Below, in pieces: positions 1 through 9,256 of a stretch of 64,000 bases of DNA. The first letter of the stretch is position 1, and every line of letters begins with the position of its first letter. The stretch comes from Paraburkholderia fungorum (lineage in GTDB: Bacteria; Pseudomonadota; Gammaproteobacteria; Burkholderiales; Burkholderiaceae), in the NCBI RefSeq assembly GCF_003610895.1, contig NZ_MCAS01000010.1:62001-126000 (forward strand), written 5' to 3'. A program made the position numbers and the translations under genes. The notes under the pieces were generated by a model. It worked only from the letters and a program-made list of their open reading frames with translations, searched no databases and was not told the origin of the DNA.

Positions 1-72
1 AACTTGCGTGAGTGGTTGTGCGCTTATTGTAGCGAGCGCGTTACAATCGTCCGAAACATTGAACGGATTTCC

Positions 73-1914
73 ATGAACTTGTCCTTCGTGAAGCTGTTTT
101 CGAAGCGCCCGGCTAGCGCATCCCGCGTGCTGCAGGCCGTGTCCGCTCGCCGTATGCTCGGTACCGCCGCGCTCGCCGTCTGGGCGCTGGCCGCCGTGCC
201 TGCGCACGCGCAGGATCCATCGCCCGACTCGGATGACACCTCCGTCACCCTGCCGGACCCGCTCGGCCCGGCAACGGCAGAAGACCAGAAGTCCCTGCCG
301 AACGTGCCGTTGTCCAGCCAGATCGTATTCCAGGTGCTCGCCGCTGAAGTCGCGTTGCAACGCGACCAGCCGGCGCCCGCCTACCAGACCTACCTCGCGC
401 TCGCGCGCGACACGCACGATCCGCGCATGGCGCAACGCGCCACGGAAATTGCGCTGGCCGCGCAAAGCCCATCGGACGCTTTGGCCGCCGCGCAATTGTG
501 GCAGCAGTATGCGCCGGATTCGGAACGCGCCGCGCAACTCGACGCATCCCTGCTCGTGCTGTCAGGCAAACCTGACGACGCCGAACCGGTACTCGCGCGA
601 GAACTCGCGAAAGTGCCGGCCGACAATCGCGGCAGCGCGATTCTGGCGCTGCAGCTGCTGCTCTCGCGCGGTCCCAACCGGATCGGCGGCTTGCACGTGT
701 TGCAAGACCTGCTGAAAAACGACCTGAACCGGCCCGAGGCGCAACTGGCCATCGCACGCCAGCAACTCGTTTCCGACGACGCACCGGGTGCGCGCAAATC
801 GCTCGAACAGGCGCTCACGCTCAAGCCCGACTATCTGCCGGCCGCGCTGATGCTGTCGCAGATGGGTCCGGAGGAGCGCAAGGAAGGGATCGCGTCGCTC
901 GAAAAGTATGTGCAGCAGAATCCGAAATCGCATGACGCGCGTCTCGCGCTCGCCCAGATGTATCTCGCGAGCGACCGTCTGGACGACGCGCAAAAGCAGT
1001 TCGAGGTCATGCACAAGAACAACGCGGCCGACCTCACGCCGCTGATGGCGCTCGCGCTGATCAAGATCCAGCAGAAGAATTTCAACGACGCGCAGACCTA
1101 TCTGACCCAGTACGCGCAGCAAGCTGAAAAAACGCCGGGCGCCGATCCGGGCCAGGCGTATATCTATCTTGCGCAACTGGCGCTCGAACAGAAGAACGAA
1201 GCGGCCGCAAGCGACTGGCTGAACAAGGTTTCTCCTTCAAGCCAGCAATTCATGCCGGCCCAGATCACGCGGGCTCAATTGCTCGCCAAGCAGGGCAAGA
1301 CGGACGACGCGCGCAGGTTGCTGGCCAGCCTGCAGTCACCCGATCCGCGCGACCAGGCGCTGATCGCACGCACCGACGCCGCCATTCTGTTCGACGCGAA
1401 GCGCTACCCGGAGGCGGAAACACGCCTGCAACAAGCAACGGCCGCCTTCCCCGACGACCCCGATCTCACCTATGACTACGCCATGTCCGCCGAAAAGACC
1501 GGTCATTACGATGTCATGGAAGCGCAACTGCGCAAGCTGATCCAGACGCAGCCGGACAATCCGCAGGCATACAACGCGCTCGGCTATTCACTTGCCGATC
1601 GCAACCTGCGCCTGCCGGAAGCCGACAAGCTGATCGAGAAGGCATCGTCACTGGCGCCGAACGACGCGTTCATCATGGACAGCGTCGGCTGGGTCAAGTA
1701 CCGGATGGGCAATACGACAGACGCAATCAAGCTCCTGCGCAAAGCGTACGACCTGCAGCCGAACGCCGAAATCGGAGCGCACCTCGGCGAAGTCTTATGG
1801 AAAACCGGAGCGCAGGATCAAGCCCGCGCTGCCTTCCGCGATGCGCGCAAGCTCGAACCGGACAACGACACATTGGTCAAAACGCTGCAACGTCTTCAGG
1901 TAAACGATCTTTGA
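73..1914 (+). CDS. TPR-repeat exported protein
   Basis: 613-residue protein made almost wholly of helical TPR-like repeats; residues 28-46 look like a signal peptide ending in a PAHA-Q type cleavage site, so it should act in the periplasm or at the outer membrane. The conserved TPR pattern is clearest near the C-terminus (residues about 490-600, with YNALGYSLAD and DSVGWVKYRMG). I chose the ATG at 73 because the frame upstream only offers a TTG at the window edge. It overlaps lolB by one base (TGATG), implying co-translation and a link to the lipoprotein/envelope pathway. A TACAAT hexamer at 42-47 could be its -10. The partner is unknown; TPR proteins are generic scaffolds. Confidence 0.85.
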   Translation: MNLSFVKLFSKRPASASRVLQAVSARRMLGTAALAVWALAAVPAHAQDPSPDSDDTSVTLPDPLGPATAEDQKSLPNVPLSSQIVFQVLAAEVALQRDQPAPAYQTYLALARDTHDPRMAQRATEIALAAQSPSDALAAAQLWQQYAPDSERAAQLDASLLVLSGKPDDAEPVLARELAKVPADNRGSAILALQLLLSRGPNRIGGLHVLQDLLKNDLNRPEAQLAIARQQLVSDDAPGARKSLEQALTLKPDYLPAALMLSQMGPEERKEGIASLEKYVQQNPKSHDARLALAQMYLASDRLDDAQKQFEVMHKNNAADLTPLMALALIKIQQKNFNDAQTYLTQYAQQAEKTPGADPGQAYIYLAQLALEQKNEAAASDWLNKVSPSSQQFMPAQITRAQLLAKQGKTDDARRLLASLQSPDPRDQALIARTDAAILFDAKRYPEAETRLQQATAAFPDDPDLTYDYAMSAEKTGHYDVMEAQLRKLIQTQPDNPQAYNALGYSLADRNLRLPEADKLIEKASSLAPNDAFIMDSVGWVKYRMGNTTDAIKLLRKAYDLQPNAEIGAHLGEVLWKTGAQDQARAAFRDARKLEPDNDTLVKTLQRLQVNDL

Positions 1915-2546
1915 TGCGTCTTTCCCGCTTGATCTCTTATCCCCGGGCGCCGCGTGGCGCTGCGCTCGGGTTCGTAGCGGCAGCGGTTGTCGCGTTGGCC
2001 GGTTGCGCATCGGTGCAACCGCAGGGGCCGTCCACATCGAACGCGGCAACAGCCGTTTCCACCCAGACCAGCCGCGCTTATCAGGGCCGTTTCGCGATCC
2101 AGTACAACGATCAGAACGGCCAGCAGCGCAATGCCTATGGCAACTTCACCTGGCAGGAAACGGGTGATACGGTCACCTTGCAATTGCGCAATCCGCTTGG
2201 ACAGACACTCGCGATCGTGACCTCGTCGCCTGCGTCCGCCACGCTCGAGTTGCCCAACCGTCAGCCGCTCACCGCCGACAACGTCTCCACGCTCATGCAG
2301 AACGCGCTCGGCTTCGCGCTGCCGGTCGAAGGGCTCCGCTACTGGCTGCAGCCTTCGCCGGCGCCCACTTCACGCGCGAAGACAGAGAAGGATCCGGACC
2401 AGCCCTCGCGTCTGAAGCAGATCATGCAGGACGGCTGGACGATCGACTACCTGGCCTATGCCGATGCGCCGGCCACCGGCGTGAAGCGCCTGAACCTGAG
2501 CCGCTCGGAACCACCGCTCGACATCAAGCTCGTGCTGGATCAGTAG
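1914..2546 (+). CDS. lolB: Outer-membrane lipoprotein receptor LolB
   Basis: 210-residue lipoprotein. The start overlaps the stop of the TPR gene (ATG at 1914), and the N-terminus carries a hydrophobic segment ending in the lipobox VALAGC, so the mature protein is lipidated. The body matches the LolB pattern: GRFAIQYND, then GNFTWQETGDTVTLQLRNPLGQTLA, and a C-terminal LNLSR segment. LolB is the outer-membrane acceptor that takes lipoproteins from LolA and inserts them. It lies just before ispE, the usual lolB-ispE-prs order of proteobacteria. Length is in the usual family range. Confidence 0.93.
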   Translation: MRLSRLISYPRAPRGAALGFVAAAVVALAGCASVQPQGPSTSNAATAVSTQTSRAYQGRFAIQYNDQNGQQRNAYGNFTWQETGDTVTLQLRNPLGQTLAIVTSSPASATLELPNRQPLTADNVSTLMQNALGFALPVEGLRYWLQPSPAPTSRAKTEKDPDQPSRLKQIMQDGWTIDYLAYADAPATGVKRLNLSRSEPPLDIKLVLDQ

Positions 2547-2615
2547 TCACCCCTGTTCACGAGCGCAACCCTTACCGCTTCTTGCGCGCCGCGATGGCGC
2601 ATGCAACCCAGACTC

Positions 2616-3497
2616 ATGATTGAAACGACCGATTCGCTGCGCGATTGCCTCGCACCAGCGAAACTCAACCTCTTCCTCCACATCACCGGCCGCCGGCCCG
2701 ATGGCTATCACACGCTGCAAACCGTGTTCCAGTTGCTCGACTGGGGCGACACGCTGCACTTCAGGCGGCGCGACGACGGCCTCATCACGCGCAGCACTGA
2801 AATCGCCGACGTGCCGCCTGAACACGACCTCACCGTGCGTGCGGCGACACTCCTGAAAGCGCATACCGGCTCTCCCGAGGGTGTCGATATCGAAATCGAC
2901 AAGCGCCTGCCGATGGGTGCGGGCCTTGGCGGCGGCAGTTCCGACGCGGCCACCACGCTGCTCGCGCTGAACCGTCTCTGGAAACTCGATTTGCCGCGAC
3001 TGGAGTTGCAGGCGCTGGCATTGAAGCTCGGCGCGGACGTGCCATTCTTTGTTTTTGGGAAAAATGCGTTCGCACAGGGTGTCGGAGAGGCTTTAGACGT
3101 TGTACAATTGCCGCCGCGTCATTTCCTGGTAGTGACGCCGAGGGTTCATGTTCCGACTGCAGCGATTTTTTCCGAAAAAGCGTTGACAAGAGATTCGAAA
3201 CCCCTCATAATTACGGACTTTCCTGCAGAACTTAGCTGCAACACTGAATGGCCAGAAAGTTTCGGCCGGAATGACATGCAGCAAGTTGTCGTGGGAAAAT
3301 ACGCGGAAGTAGCGCGAGTGCTGCGGTGGTTTGAAACCATCGCGCCAGCGCGGATGTCTGGGTCAGGTGCAAGTGTATTTGCAGCGTTCCGTAGTAAAGC
3401 TGAAGCAGAATCGGTGCAAGCCAGACTGCCAGCCGAATGGAACAGCGCAGTGACTGCAGGTCTCGATCAGCATCCACTCTTTGCTTTCGCGTCATAA
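2616..3497 (+). CDS. ispE: 4-diphosphocytidyl-2-C-methyl-D-erythritol kinase IspE
   Basis: 293-residue GHMP kinase of the MEP isoprenoid pathway; it phosphorylates CDP-methylerythritol with ATP. The N-terminus reads [19 protein letters not shown] and the ATP loop [14 protein letters not shown] is at residues 99-112; the C-terminal GHMP motif [11 protein letters not shown] is present. ATG at 2616 is preferred over ATG at 2601 because family members begin about ten residues before the [10 protein letters not shown] motif. Oddity: from about 3050 onward codon use changes sharply (TTA, ATA, AGA, AGG, GTA, AGT appear and GC falls), and a good sigma-70-like promoter sits in this part. The protein itself looks intact, so the change is probably driven by DNA-level signals for the downstream tRNA and prs. 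Confidence 0.95.
   Translation: MIETTDSLRDCLAPAKLNLFLHITGRRPDGYHTLQTVFQLLDWGDTLHFRRRDDGLITRSTEIADVPPEHDLTVRAATLLKAHTGSPEGVDIEIDKRLPMGAGLGGGSSDAATTLLALNRLWKLDLPRLELQALALKLGADVPFFVFGKNAFAQGVGEALDVVQLPPRHFLVVTPRVHVPTAAIFSEKALTRDSKPLIITDFPAELSCNTEWPESFGRNDMQQVVVGKYAEVARVLRWFETIAPARMSGSGASVFAAFRSKAEAESVQARLPAEWNSAVTAGLDQHPLFAFAS
3183..3211 (+). promoter_or_regulatory. Sigma-70-like promoter inside ispE
   Basis: TTGACA at 3183-3188, a 17-base spacer, then CATAAT at 3206-3211: 11 of 12 consensus bases with ideal spacing, located inside the ispE coding sequence. Predicted start near 3218, about 330 bases before tRNA-Gln and 450 before prs. No comparable hexamers are visible in the 50-base gap between ispE and the tRNA, so this may be the main promoter for tRNA-Gln and prs. 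Function is inferred from sequence only. Confidence 0.65.
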
Positions 3498-3547
3498 GTT
3501 TTGCATCGTCGAACGTTCCCTCGTTCGGTGAAGCTCAAAGTTAGTGT

Positions 3548-3624
3548 AGGGGAGTCGCCAAGTTGGTTAAGGCACCGGATTTTGATTCCGGCATTCGAAG
3601 GTTCGACTCCTTCCTCCCCTGCCA
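3548..3624 (+). tRNA. tRNA-Gln (anticodon TTG)
   Basis: The cloverleaf can be folded by eye. Acceptor AGGGGAG (3548-3554) pairs with CTCCCCT (3614-3620), followed by discriminator G and an encoded CCA (3622-3624). Anticodon stem CCGGA (3575-3579) and TCCGG (3587-3591) flank a 7-base loop with TTG at 3582-3584, reading CAA/CAG glutamine codons. The T arm GGTTCGACTCC is canonical. It lies between ispE and prs. Confidence 0.97.
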
Positions 3625-3669
3625 AAAATTCTCGCATTTCCCTCGCCCCCAGCCTGAAGTAGGTGCACG

Positions 3670-4626
3670 ATGAGCAGCCATGACGGCCTGATGGTTTTTA
3701 CTGGCAACGCAAATCCCGCGCTTGCACAGGAAGTCGTCAAAATCCTCGGTATTCCCCTCGGCAAAGCAATGGTTAGCCGTTTCTCGGACGGTGAAATCCA
3801 GGTCGAGATTCAGGAAAACGTGCGTGGCAAGGATGTCTTCGTCCTGCAGTCCACCTGCGCGCCGGCGAATGACAATCTGATGGAACTGATGATCATGGTC
3901 GATGCGCTCAAGCGCGCATCCGCAGGCCGGATCACCGCAGCCATCCCCTACTTCGGTTATGCCCGTCAAGATCGGCGCCCGCGTTCGGCGCGTGTCGCCA
4001 TCTCGGCGAAGATCGTGGCGAACATGCTGGAAATCGCTGGCGTCGAGCGGATCATTACGATGGATCTGCACGCCGACCAGATTCAAGGTTTCTTCGACAT
4101 CCCGGTCGACAATATCTACGCTACGCCCGTGCTGCTCGGCGATCTGCGCAAGCAGAACTACGAGAACCTGCTGGTCGTTTCGCCGGACGTCGGCGGCGTG
4201 GTGCGTGCCCGTGCATTGGCCAAGCAACTGAATTGCGATCTCGCGATCATCGACAAACGCCGCCCGAAGGCGAATGTAGCCGAAGTGATGAACATCATCG
4301 GCGAAGTCGAAGGCCGCACCTGCGTGATCATGGACGACATGGTCGACACCGCAGGCACGCTTTGCAAGGCAGCTCAGGTTTTGAAGGAACGCGGTGCGAA
4401 ACAGGTGTTCGCTTACGCCACCCACCCGGTTCTGTCGGGCGGTGCAGGCGAGCGTATTGCCGCTTCCGCACTCGATGAACTCGTTGTCACCGATACGATC
4501 CCGCTCGGCGAAGAAGCCCGTTCGTGCGCCAAGATCCGTTCGCTGAGCAGCGCCGGCCTGCTCGCCGAAACGTTCTCGCGGATTCGCCGCGGCGATTCGG
4601 TGATGTCGCTGTTCGCTGAAAGTTAA
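3670..4626 (+). CDS. prs: Ribose-phosphate pyrophosphokinase
   Basis: 318-residue class I PRPP synthetase, making PRPP from ribose-5-phosphate and ATP for purine, pyrimidine, histidine, tryptophan and NAD synthesis; cytosolic. Visible hallmarks: N-terminal [15 protein letters not shown], the ATP-binding segment [16 protein letters not shown], and the PRPP-binding loop [13 protein letters not shown]. Length matches the family. It is 45 bases downstream of tRNA-Gln, with rplY next; the ispE-prs-rplY-pth order is typical of gamma and beta proteobacteria. Confidence 0.97.
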   Translation: MSSHDGLMVFTGNANPALAQEVVKILGIPLGKAMVSRFSDGEIQVEIQENVRGKDVFVLQSTCAPANDNLMELMIMVDALKRASAGRITAAIPYFGYARQDRRPRSARVAISAKIVANMLEIAGVERIITMDLHADQIQGFFDIPVDNIYATPVLLGDLRKQNYENLLVVSPDVGGVVRARALAKQLNCDLAIIDKRRPKANVAEVMNIIGEVEGRTCVIMDDMVDTAGTLCKAAQVLKERGAKQVFAYATHPVLSGGAGERIAASALDELVVTDTIPLGEEARSCAKIRSLSSAGLLAETFSRIRRGDSVMSLFAES

Positions 4627-4717
4627 GTATTTGCGAAGGCGCGGCGCGGCATGCAGTACCGCGCGCCGCACTTTTGCACAATTGGCATGAACGGACGAAG
4701 GTTCGTGCCATCGCTCT

Positions 4718-4754
4718 GGGGCCTCAGCCGTAATGGCTTGGAGGCCCCGTTTTT
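4718..4754 (+). terminator. Hairpin plus T-tract between prs and rplY
   Basis: GGGGCCTC (4718-4725) pairs with GAGGCCCC (4741-4748). An inner AGCC/GGCT pair extends the stem, and TTTTT follows. It looks like an intrinsic terminator of prs but lies only 36 bases before the rplY start, leaving little space for a separate rplY promoter, so it could also be an attenuator or leader structure of rplY. Confidence 0.65.
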
Positions 4755-4790
4755 ACTGCCTGGTCGCGGGCAGTGCATTGGAGATTCAAT

Positions 4791-5414
4791 ATGAAAGTAG
4801 TCGCTTTCGAGCGTTCCTTGCAAGGTACGGGTGCGAGCCGCCGCCTGCGTATCTCGGGTAAGACCCCGGGCATCGTATATGGCGCTGGTGCTGAAACGCA
4901 ATTGGTCGAACTGGACCACAACGCACTTTGGCACGCGCTGAAGAAAGAAGTTTTCCACTCGTCGATCCTCGACCTGGAAATCGGTGGCAAGTCGCAACAG
5001 GTTCTGCTGCGCGACGTGCAATACCACCCGTTCCGTCAGCTCGTGCTGCACGTGGACTTCCAACGTGTCGACGCGAAGAAAAAGCTGCACACCAAGGTGC
5101 CGCTGCACTTCATGAACCAGGAAACCAACCCGGCAGTGAAGCTGTCGGGCGCGGTGATCTCGCACGTCCTCAACGAAATCGAAATCGAGTGCCTGCCGTC
5201 GGCACTGCCGGAATTCCTCGAAGTCGACCTGGTGAAGATCGAAGCAGGCCACTCGCTGCACGCCAAGGACATCGTCCTGCCGGCAGGCGTGGCACTGGTT
5301 GCTCACGTTGACGCAGAAAACCCGGTCGTCGCATTGGCAACGATCCCGGCTGGCGCAGTCGCTGAAAGCGACGCCGCTGCTGCTGCGGGTGAAGGCGAAA
5401 AGCCGGCTGCCTAA
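4791..5414 (+). CDS. rplY: 50S ribosomal protein L25 (CTC-type)
   Basis: 207-residue long-form L25/CTC/TL5 protein that binds 5S rRNA in the large subunit. The N-terminal half carries the L25 domain ([43 protein letters not shown]), the second half is the TL5-type beta domain (about residues 100-190), and an Ala-rich tail ends the protein. ATG at 4791 is chosen because GGAG lies eight bases upstream; the extension to 4773 lacks a ribosome binding site. Followed by a strong terminator and pth. Confidence 0.96.
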   Translation: MKVVAFERSLQGTGASRRLRISGKTPGIVYGAGAETQLVELDHNALWHALKKEVFHSSILDLEIGGKSQQVLLRDVQYHPFRQLVLHVDFQRVDAKKKLHTKVPLHFMNQETNPAVKLSGAVISHVLNEIEIECLPSALPEFLEVDLVKIEAGHSLHAKDIVLPAGVALVAHVDAENPVVALATIPAGAVAESDAAAAAGEGEKPAA

Positions 5415-5476
5415 GTGCCTGTTGGGCGCTGAGCAAGCAATCCTCTCGAGCCGTTTCAATGAAACGGTCGATGTGA

Positions 5477-5508
5477 CCCGCCGAGGTTCGCCCCGGCGGG
5501 TTTTTTTT
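5477..5508 (+). terminator. Rho-independent terminator after rplY
   Basis: CCCGCCG (5477-5483) pairs with CGGCGGG (5494-5500), followed directly by eight T residues; a second T run lies at 5512-5518. Textbook terminator between rplY and pth. Confidence 0.92.
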
Positions 5509-5564
5509 CGGTTTTTTTCGGCTCGGCCGCATTCGGCGCGCGGGCCAGATGGACCTACGCAATC

Positions 5565-6170
5565 ATGATCAAGCTGATCGTCGGGCTCGGCAATCCGGGC
5601 GCTGAATACACCGCGACACGCCACAATGCCGGCTTCTGGCTTGTCGATCAACTGGCGCGCGAAGCAGGCACGACGCTGCGCGACGAGCGGCGCTTCCACG
5701 GTTTCTACGCGAAGGCCCGGCTGCATGGCGAAGAAGTACATCTGCTGGAACCGCAGACGTATATGAACCGCTCGGGGCAATCGGTTGTGGCGCTCGCGCA
5801 GTTCTTCAAGATTCTTCCGGACGAAATCCTGGTTGCGCACGATGAACTCGACATGCCGCCTGGCAGCGTCAAACTGAAGCTCGGTGGCGGCAGCGGCGGC
5901 CATAACGGGCTGAAGGACATCACCGCCCATTTGTCCTCGCAGCAGTACTGGCGGCTGCGGATCGGCATCGGCCATCCCCGTGACCTGATTCCGGAAAGCG
6001 CGCGAGCCGGCGCCAAGCCGGACGTCGCCAACTACGTGCTCAAACCACCGCGACGGGAAGAACAGGATGTGATCGATGCGTCGGTCGAACGGGCGTTGGC
6101 CGTGATGCCGCAAATCATCAAGGGCGAGTTTGAACGGGCGACGATGCAACTGCATCGCAACAATCCCTGA
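5565..6170 (+). CDS. pth: Peptidyl-tRNA hydrolase
   Basis: 201-residue bacterial Pth, which recycles peptidyl-tRNA released from stalled ribosomes by cleaving the ester bond. Catalytic-site motifs are visible: [19 protein letters not shown] (the conserved His of TRHN), YMNRSG, and DELDMPPG with [10 protein letters not shown]. Length is normal for the family. The start at 5565 begins [12 protein letters not shown] as expected. Downstream, 18 bases after the stop, begins an 8-bp tandem repeat array and then hisC. Confidence 0.96.
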   Translation: MIKLIVGLGNPGAEYTATRHNAGFWLVDQLAREAGTTLRDERRFHGFYAKARLHGEEVHLLEPQTYMNRSGQSVVALAQFFKILPDEILVAHDELDMPPGSVKLKLGGGSGGHNGLKDITAHLSSQQYWRLRIGIGHPRDLIPESARAGAKPDVANYVLKPPRREEQDVIDASVERALAVMPQIIKGEFERATMQLHRNNP

Positions 6171-6188
6171 GCGCGCCCTGCCCGCAAC

Positions 6189-6268
6189 CGTATCGCCGTA
6201 TCGCCGTATCGCCGTATCGCCGTATCGCCGTATCGCCGTATCGCCGTATCGCCGTATCGCCGTATCGC
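6189..6268 (+). repeat. Tandem repeat, 10 x 8 bp (CGTATCGC)
   Basis: Ten perfect head-to-tail copies of CGTATCGC fill 80 bases of the pth-hisC gap. The array ends 7 bases before the AGGAG ribosome binding site (6276-6280) of hisC. An 8-base unit in a non-coding spacer is the kind of simple repeat that changes copy number by slipped-strand mispairing, which would alter the 5' untranslated region or promoter spacing of hisC. Confidence 0.98.
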
Positions 6269-6286
6269 CATCAACAGGAGAATCGC

Positions 6287-7366
6287 TTGAGCCGCTACTG
6301 GAGTGACATCGTTCATCGTCTGACGCCGTACGTGCCGGGCGAGCAACCGGCGATCGCGCACCCGGTGAAGCTGAACACCAACGAGAACCCTTATCCGCCG
6401 TCGCCACGCGTGCTTGAAGCGATCCGGCAGGAACTGGGGGCCGCGGGCGAGTCGCTGCGGCGCTATCCCGACCCGAGCGCGCGCAAGTTACGCGAAACGG
6501 TCGCCGCGTTTCATGGCATTCGCCCGGAACAGGTGTTTGCAGGCAACGGTTCGGACGAAGTACTCGCGCTCACCTTTCAGGCGTTACTGAAGCACGACAA
6601 ACCGTTGCTGTTTCCAGATATCACCTACAGTTTCTACCCGACCTACGCGCGGCTCTTCGAAGTCGACTATCGGACCATCGCACTCGACGACAGCTTCGCC
6701 ATCCAGGTCGACGACTACGCCGCACCGAACGGCGGCATACTGTTTCCGAACCCGAACGCGCCGACCGGACGACCGCTGCCGCTCGCCGATATCGAACGGC
6801 TGGTGGCGCGCAACACCGACTCGGTCGTGGTAATCGACGAGGCTTATGTCGATTTCGGCGCCGAATCGGCCATCGCCCTGATCGACCGCTATCCCAATCT
6901 GCTGGTGATCCAGACGGTATCGAAATCGCGCTCGCTGGCCGGCATGCGCGTCGGCCTCGCGTTCGGCAATCCCGGATTGATTGACGCGCTGAACCGCGTG
7001 AAGGACAGTTTCAACTCGTATCCGCTCGACCGTCTCGCGCAAGCCGCGGCCACCGCAGCCTATGAGGACGATGCGTGGTTCCGCGACAACTGCGCCAGGG
7101 TGATTGCCAGCCGTGAGCGGCTAGCGGCTGGTTTGACCGCACTGGGTTTCGAGGTGGTGCCGTCGGCGGCGAACTTGCTGTTCGCGCGTCACGAAGGCTA
7201 CGACGCCGCGACGCTCATGACACGGCTAAAGGAAAAGGAAATCTTCGTGCGCCATTTCAAGGCAGCGCGAATCGACCAGCATCTGCGGATCTCGGTCGGC
7301 ACCGATACCGAATGCGGCATTCTGCTGGACGCACTGCGCGACATTTTCAGCGCTTACGTCGGATAG
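6287..7366 (+). CDS. hisC: Histidinol-phosphate aminotransferase
   Basis: 359-residue PLP-dependent class I/II aminotransferase that converts imidazole acetol-phosphate and glutamate to histidinol-phosphate. Motifs: [13 protein letters not shown] at the N-terminus, [25 protein letters not shown], and the PLP-lysine segment [14 protein letters not shown]. The start is a TTG at 6287 with AGGAG six bases upstream; no ATG fits better. It stands outside any his operon here, so it may be a second HisC or a broad-specificity (aromatic) paralogue. The adjacent 8-bp repeat array is a possible switch on its expression. Confidence 0.88.
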   Translation: MSRYWSDIVHRLTPYVPGEQPAIAHPVKLNTNENPYPPSPRVLEAIRQELGAAGESLRRYPDPSARKLRETVAAFHGIRPEQVFAGNGSDEVLALTFQALLKHDKPLLFPDITYSFYPTYARLFEVDYRTIALDDSFAIQVDDYAAPNGGILFPNPNAPTGRPLPLADIERLVARNTDSVVVIDEAYVDFGAESAIALIDRYPNLLVIQTVSKSRSLAGMRVGLAFGNPGLIDALNRVKDSFNSYPLDRLAQAAATAAYEDDAWFRDNCARVIASRERLAAGLTALGFEVVPSAANLLFARHEGYDAATLMTRLKEKEIFVRHFKAARIDQHLRISVGTDTECGILLDALRDIFSAYVG

Positions 7367-7411
7367 CGACCAGGATAAGCGCACGCGACACCAAGCGTTG
7401 CTACTAAAGAA

Positions 7412-7437
7412 AACGGCGAGGCAGATGCCTCGCCGTT
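7412..7437. terminator. Bidirectional terminator hisC / ferredoxin
   Basis: AACGGCGAGGCA (7412-7423) and TGCCTCGCCGTT (7426-7437) form a perfect 12-base inverted repeat between two convergent genes. On the minus strand the hairpin is followed by TTTTCTTT, so it ends the ferredoxin transcript best. Confidence 0.85.
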
Positions 7438-7453
7438 CACCCTCATTCAACGC

Positions 7454-7765
<312 letters not shown>

Positions 7766-7774
7766 TTACGCCGG

Positions 7775-8290
7775 TTAAGGTTGTCCCGCCGAAACACCGT
7801 CATTCGGATCCAGCAAAGCAACCTTCTCCTTCAGCCATTTTTCGACCGACGGGAACACGAACTTGCTGACATCGCCGCCCAGTTGTGCGATTTCACGCAC
7901 GATGGTGCCGGAGATGAACTGGTATTGATCGGACGGCGTCATGAACATGGTCTCGACGTCCGGTAGCAGATAACGGTTCATACCGGCCATCTGGAACTCA
8001 TATTCGAAGTCCGAGACGGCGCGCAGGCCACGCACGATCACGCGCGCGTTATTGCTGCGGACGAAGTCCTTCAATAGCCCTTTGAAGCTCATCACCTGAA
8101 CGTTCGGGTAGTGCCCGAGCACCTCATGAGCGATGTCCAGACGCTCTTTCAGGGTGAAAAACGGCTTCTTGTTGCGGCTGTCGGCAACGCCCACCACCAG
8201 TGTGTCGAAAATACTCGACGCGCGTCGAACGAGGTCTTCGTGACCGCGCGTCAGCGGGTCGAACGTGCCCGGGTACACGGCGACTACCAT
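7775..8290 (-). CDS. coaD: Phosphopantetheine adenylyltransferase
   Basis: 171-residue nucleotidyltransferase catalysing the penultimate step of coenzyme A synthesis (4'-phosphopantetheine plus ATP to dephospho-CoA). The signature is complete: [15 protein letters not shown] with the T/H ATP-binding pair, the substrate segment [17 protein letters not shown], and the C-terminal [23 protein letters not shown] at 8290 gives the canonical [12 protein letters not shown] start. Follows rsmD by 111 bases on the same strand, a conserved rsmD-coaD pairing. Confidence 0.97.
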   Translation of the reverse strand: MVVAVYPGTFDPLTRGHEDLVRRASSIFDTLVVGVADSRNKKPFFTLKERLDIAHEVLGHYPNVQVMSFKGLLKDFVRSNNARVIVRGLRAVSDFEYEFQMAGMNRYLLPDVETMFMTPSDQYQFISGTIVREIAQLGGDVSKFVFPSVEKWLKEKVALLDPNDGVSAGQP

Positions 8291-8401
8291 GAGACTTCTC
8301 CTCTCTTCAGACAAATGGGCACGTCAAAGCGTCCACGCGACGCATTTGGCACCGACCGCACGCGTGACGGTAACCGTCCGCTGCTTGTTTTGGAACGCGC
8401 A

Positions 8402-9016
8402 TTATTCCTTATTTTCGCGCTGCAGCAAATGAAAGTGGACAGCGCCCGCTTTGCCCTGCCGCACGATTTCCCAACCGGCGAGCGTCTCGTTCCCCTCGAG
8501 TTCGAGCGCAACACCCGCCTCCACATAAAGAAAACCCTCCGGGCTGAGCAGCGGCACGGCCAGTGCGAGCGCCTTGTCGAGCAGATCGTCGCCGAACGGC
8601 GGATCGAGGAAAATCACGTCGAACGATCCCGGCGCGAGACTCGCTGCGAGACGCAAGCCGTCAGCTTCCGCGATTTCGATCGTACGCGCTGACAGGCGCT
8701 CCTGGTTGGCCCGCAACTGGCCGGCGGCCCGCGCGTTGCGCTCGACCATCAATACGCGCGCCGCGCCGCGCGAGGCGGCCTCGAAGCCCAACGCGCCGCT
8801 GCCGGCGAACAGATCGAGGCAGCGCTGGCCGTCCAGCCGTTGGCCGAGCCAGTTGAACAGCGTTTCGCGCACGCGGTCGGGCGTGGGACGCAGGCCGTCG
8901 AGATCGAGCACGGGCAGCGGCGTGCGCTTCCAGTCGCCGCCAATGATACGGATGGCGTGCGGCTTGCCGCCTTTGGACGAAGCGCCATGGGCGCGTGAGG
9001 GAGCAGAACGGGGCAT
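8402..9016 (-). CDS. rsmD: 16S rRNA (guanine966-N2)-methyltransferase RsmD
   Basis: 204-residue SAM-dependent rRNA methyltransferase that modifies G966 of 16S rRNA. Motifs seen: IRIIGGDWKRTPLPV, RPTPDRVRETLFNWL, the SAM-binding LDLFAGSGALGFEAASRGA, and the catalytic FLDPPFGDDLL (N6/N2 methyltransferase D/N-PPF type). The exact start is uncertain: the first 20 residues are low-complexity and a later start is possible. First gene of the rsmD-coaD-ferredoxin transcript, divergent from ftsY across a 240-base gap. Confidence 0.93.
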   Translation of the reverse strand: MPRSAPSRAHGASSKGGKPHAIRIIGGDWKRTPLPVLDLDGLRPTPDRVRETLFNWLGQRLDGQRCLDLFAGSGALGFEAASRGAARVLMVERNARAAGQLRANQERLSARTIEIAEADGLRLAASLAPGSFDVIFLDPPFGDDLLDKALALAVPLLSPEGFLYVEAGVALELEGNETLAGWEIVRQGKAGAVHFHLLQRENKE

Positions 9017-9256
9017 GCAGTTTCGAATACGTGATAGGGATGCCCGCCACGCCGATGCGTAGGGACTGGAGGGCCAACGTTACCACAGGGGCGCACGGCG
9101 TCCAGCCTGGCCGTCCGGCCAATACGACGGGTGGCGGCGCGCCTGATAAAATGTGCGGCTTCCAGCGCCTTGCATCCCGCATCGCAACGCTGTCTGCCGC
9201 TCCCACGGGCTTGTCCCGGCTGCGCGCATCGGCGCGCGCTCTCACCACGCCAGATC

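Noticed and set aside
6189..6268. 8-bp array as CRISPR or origin iterons
   Set aside because: No spacers between units, no cas or rep genes; a simple tandem repeat.
4623..6407. 594-aa minus-strand frame across rplY, pth and the 8-bp repeat
   Set aside because: Runs through two intergenic regions and two certain plus-strand genes; the repeat translates into a meaningless periodic peptide.
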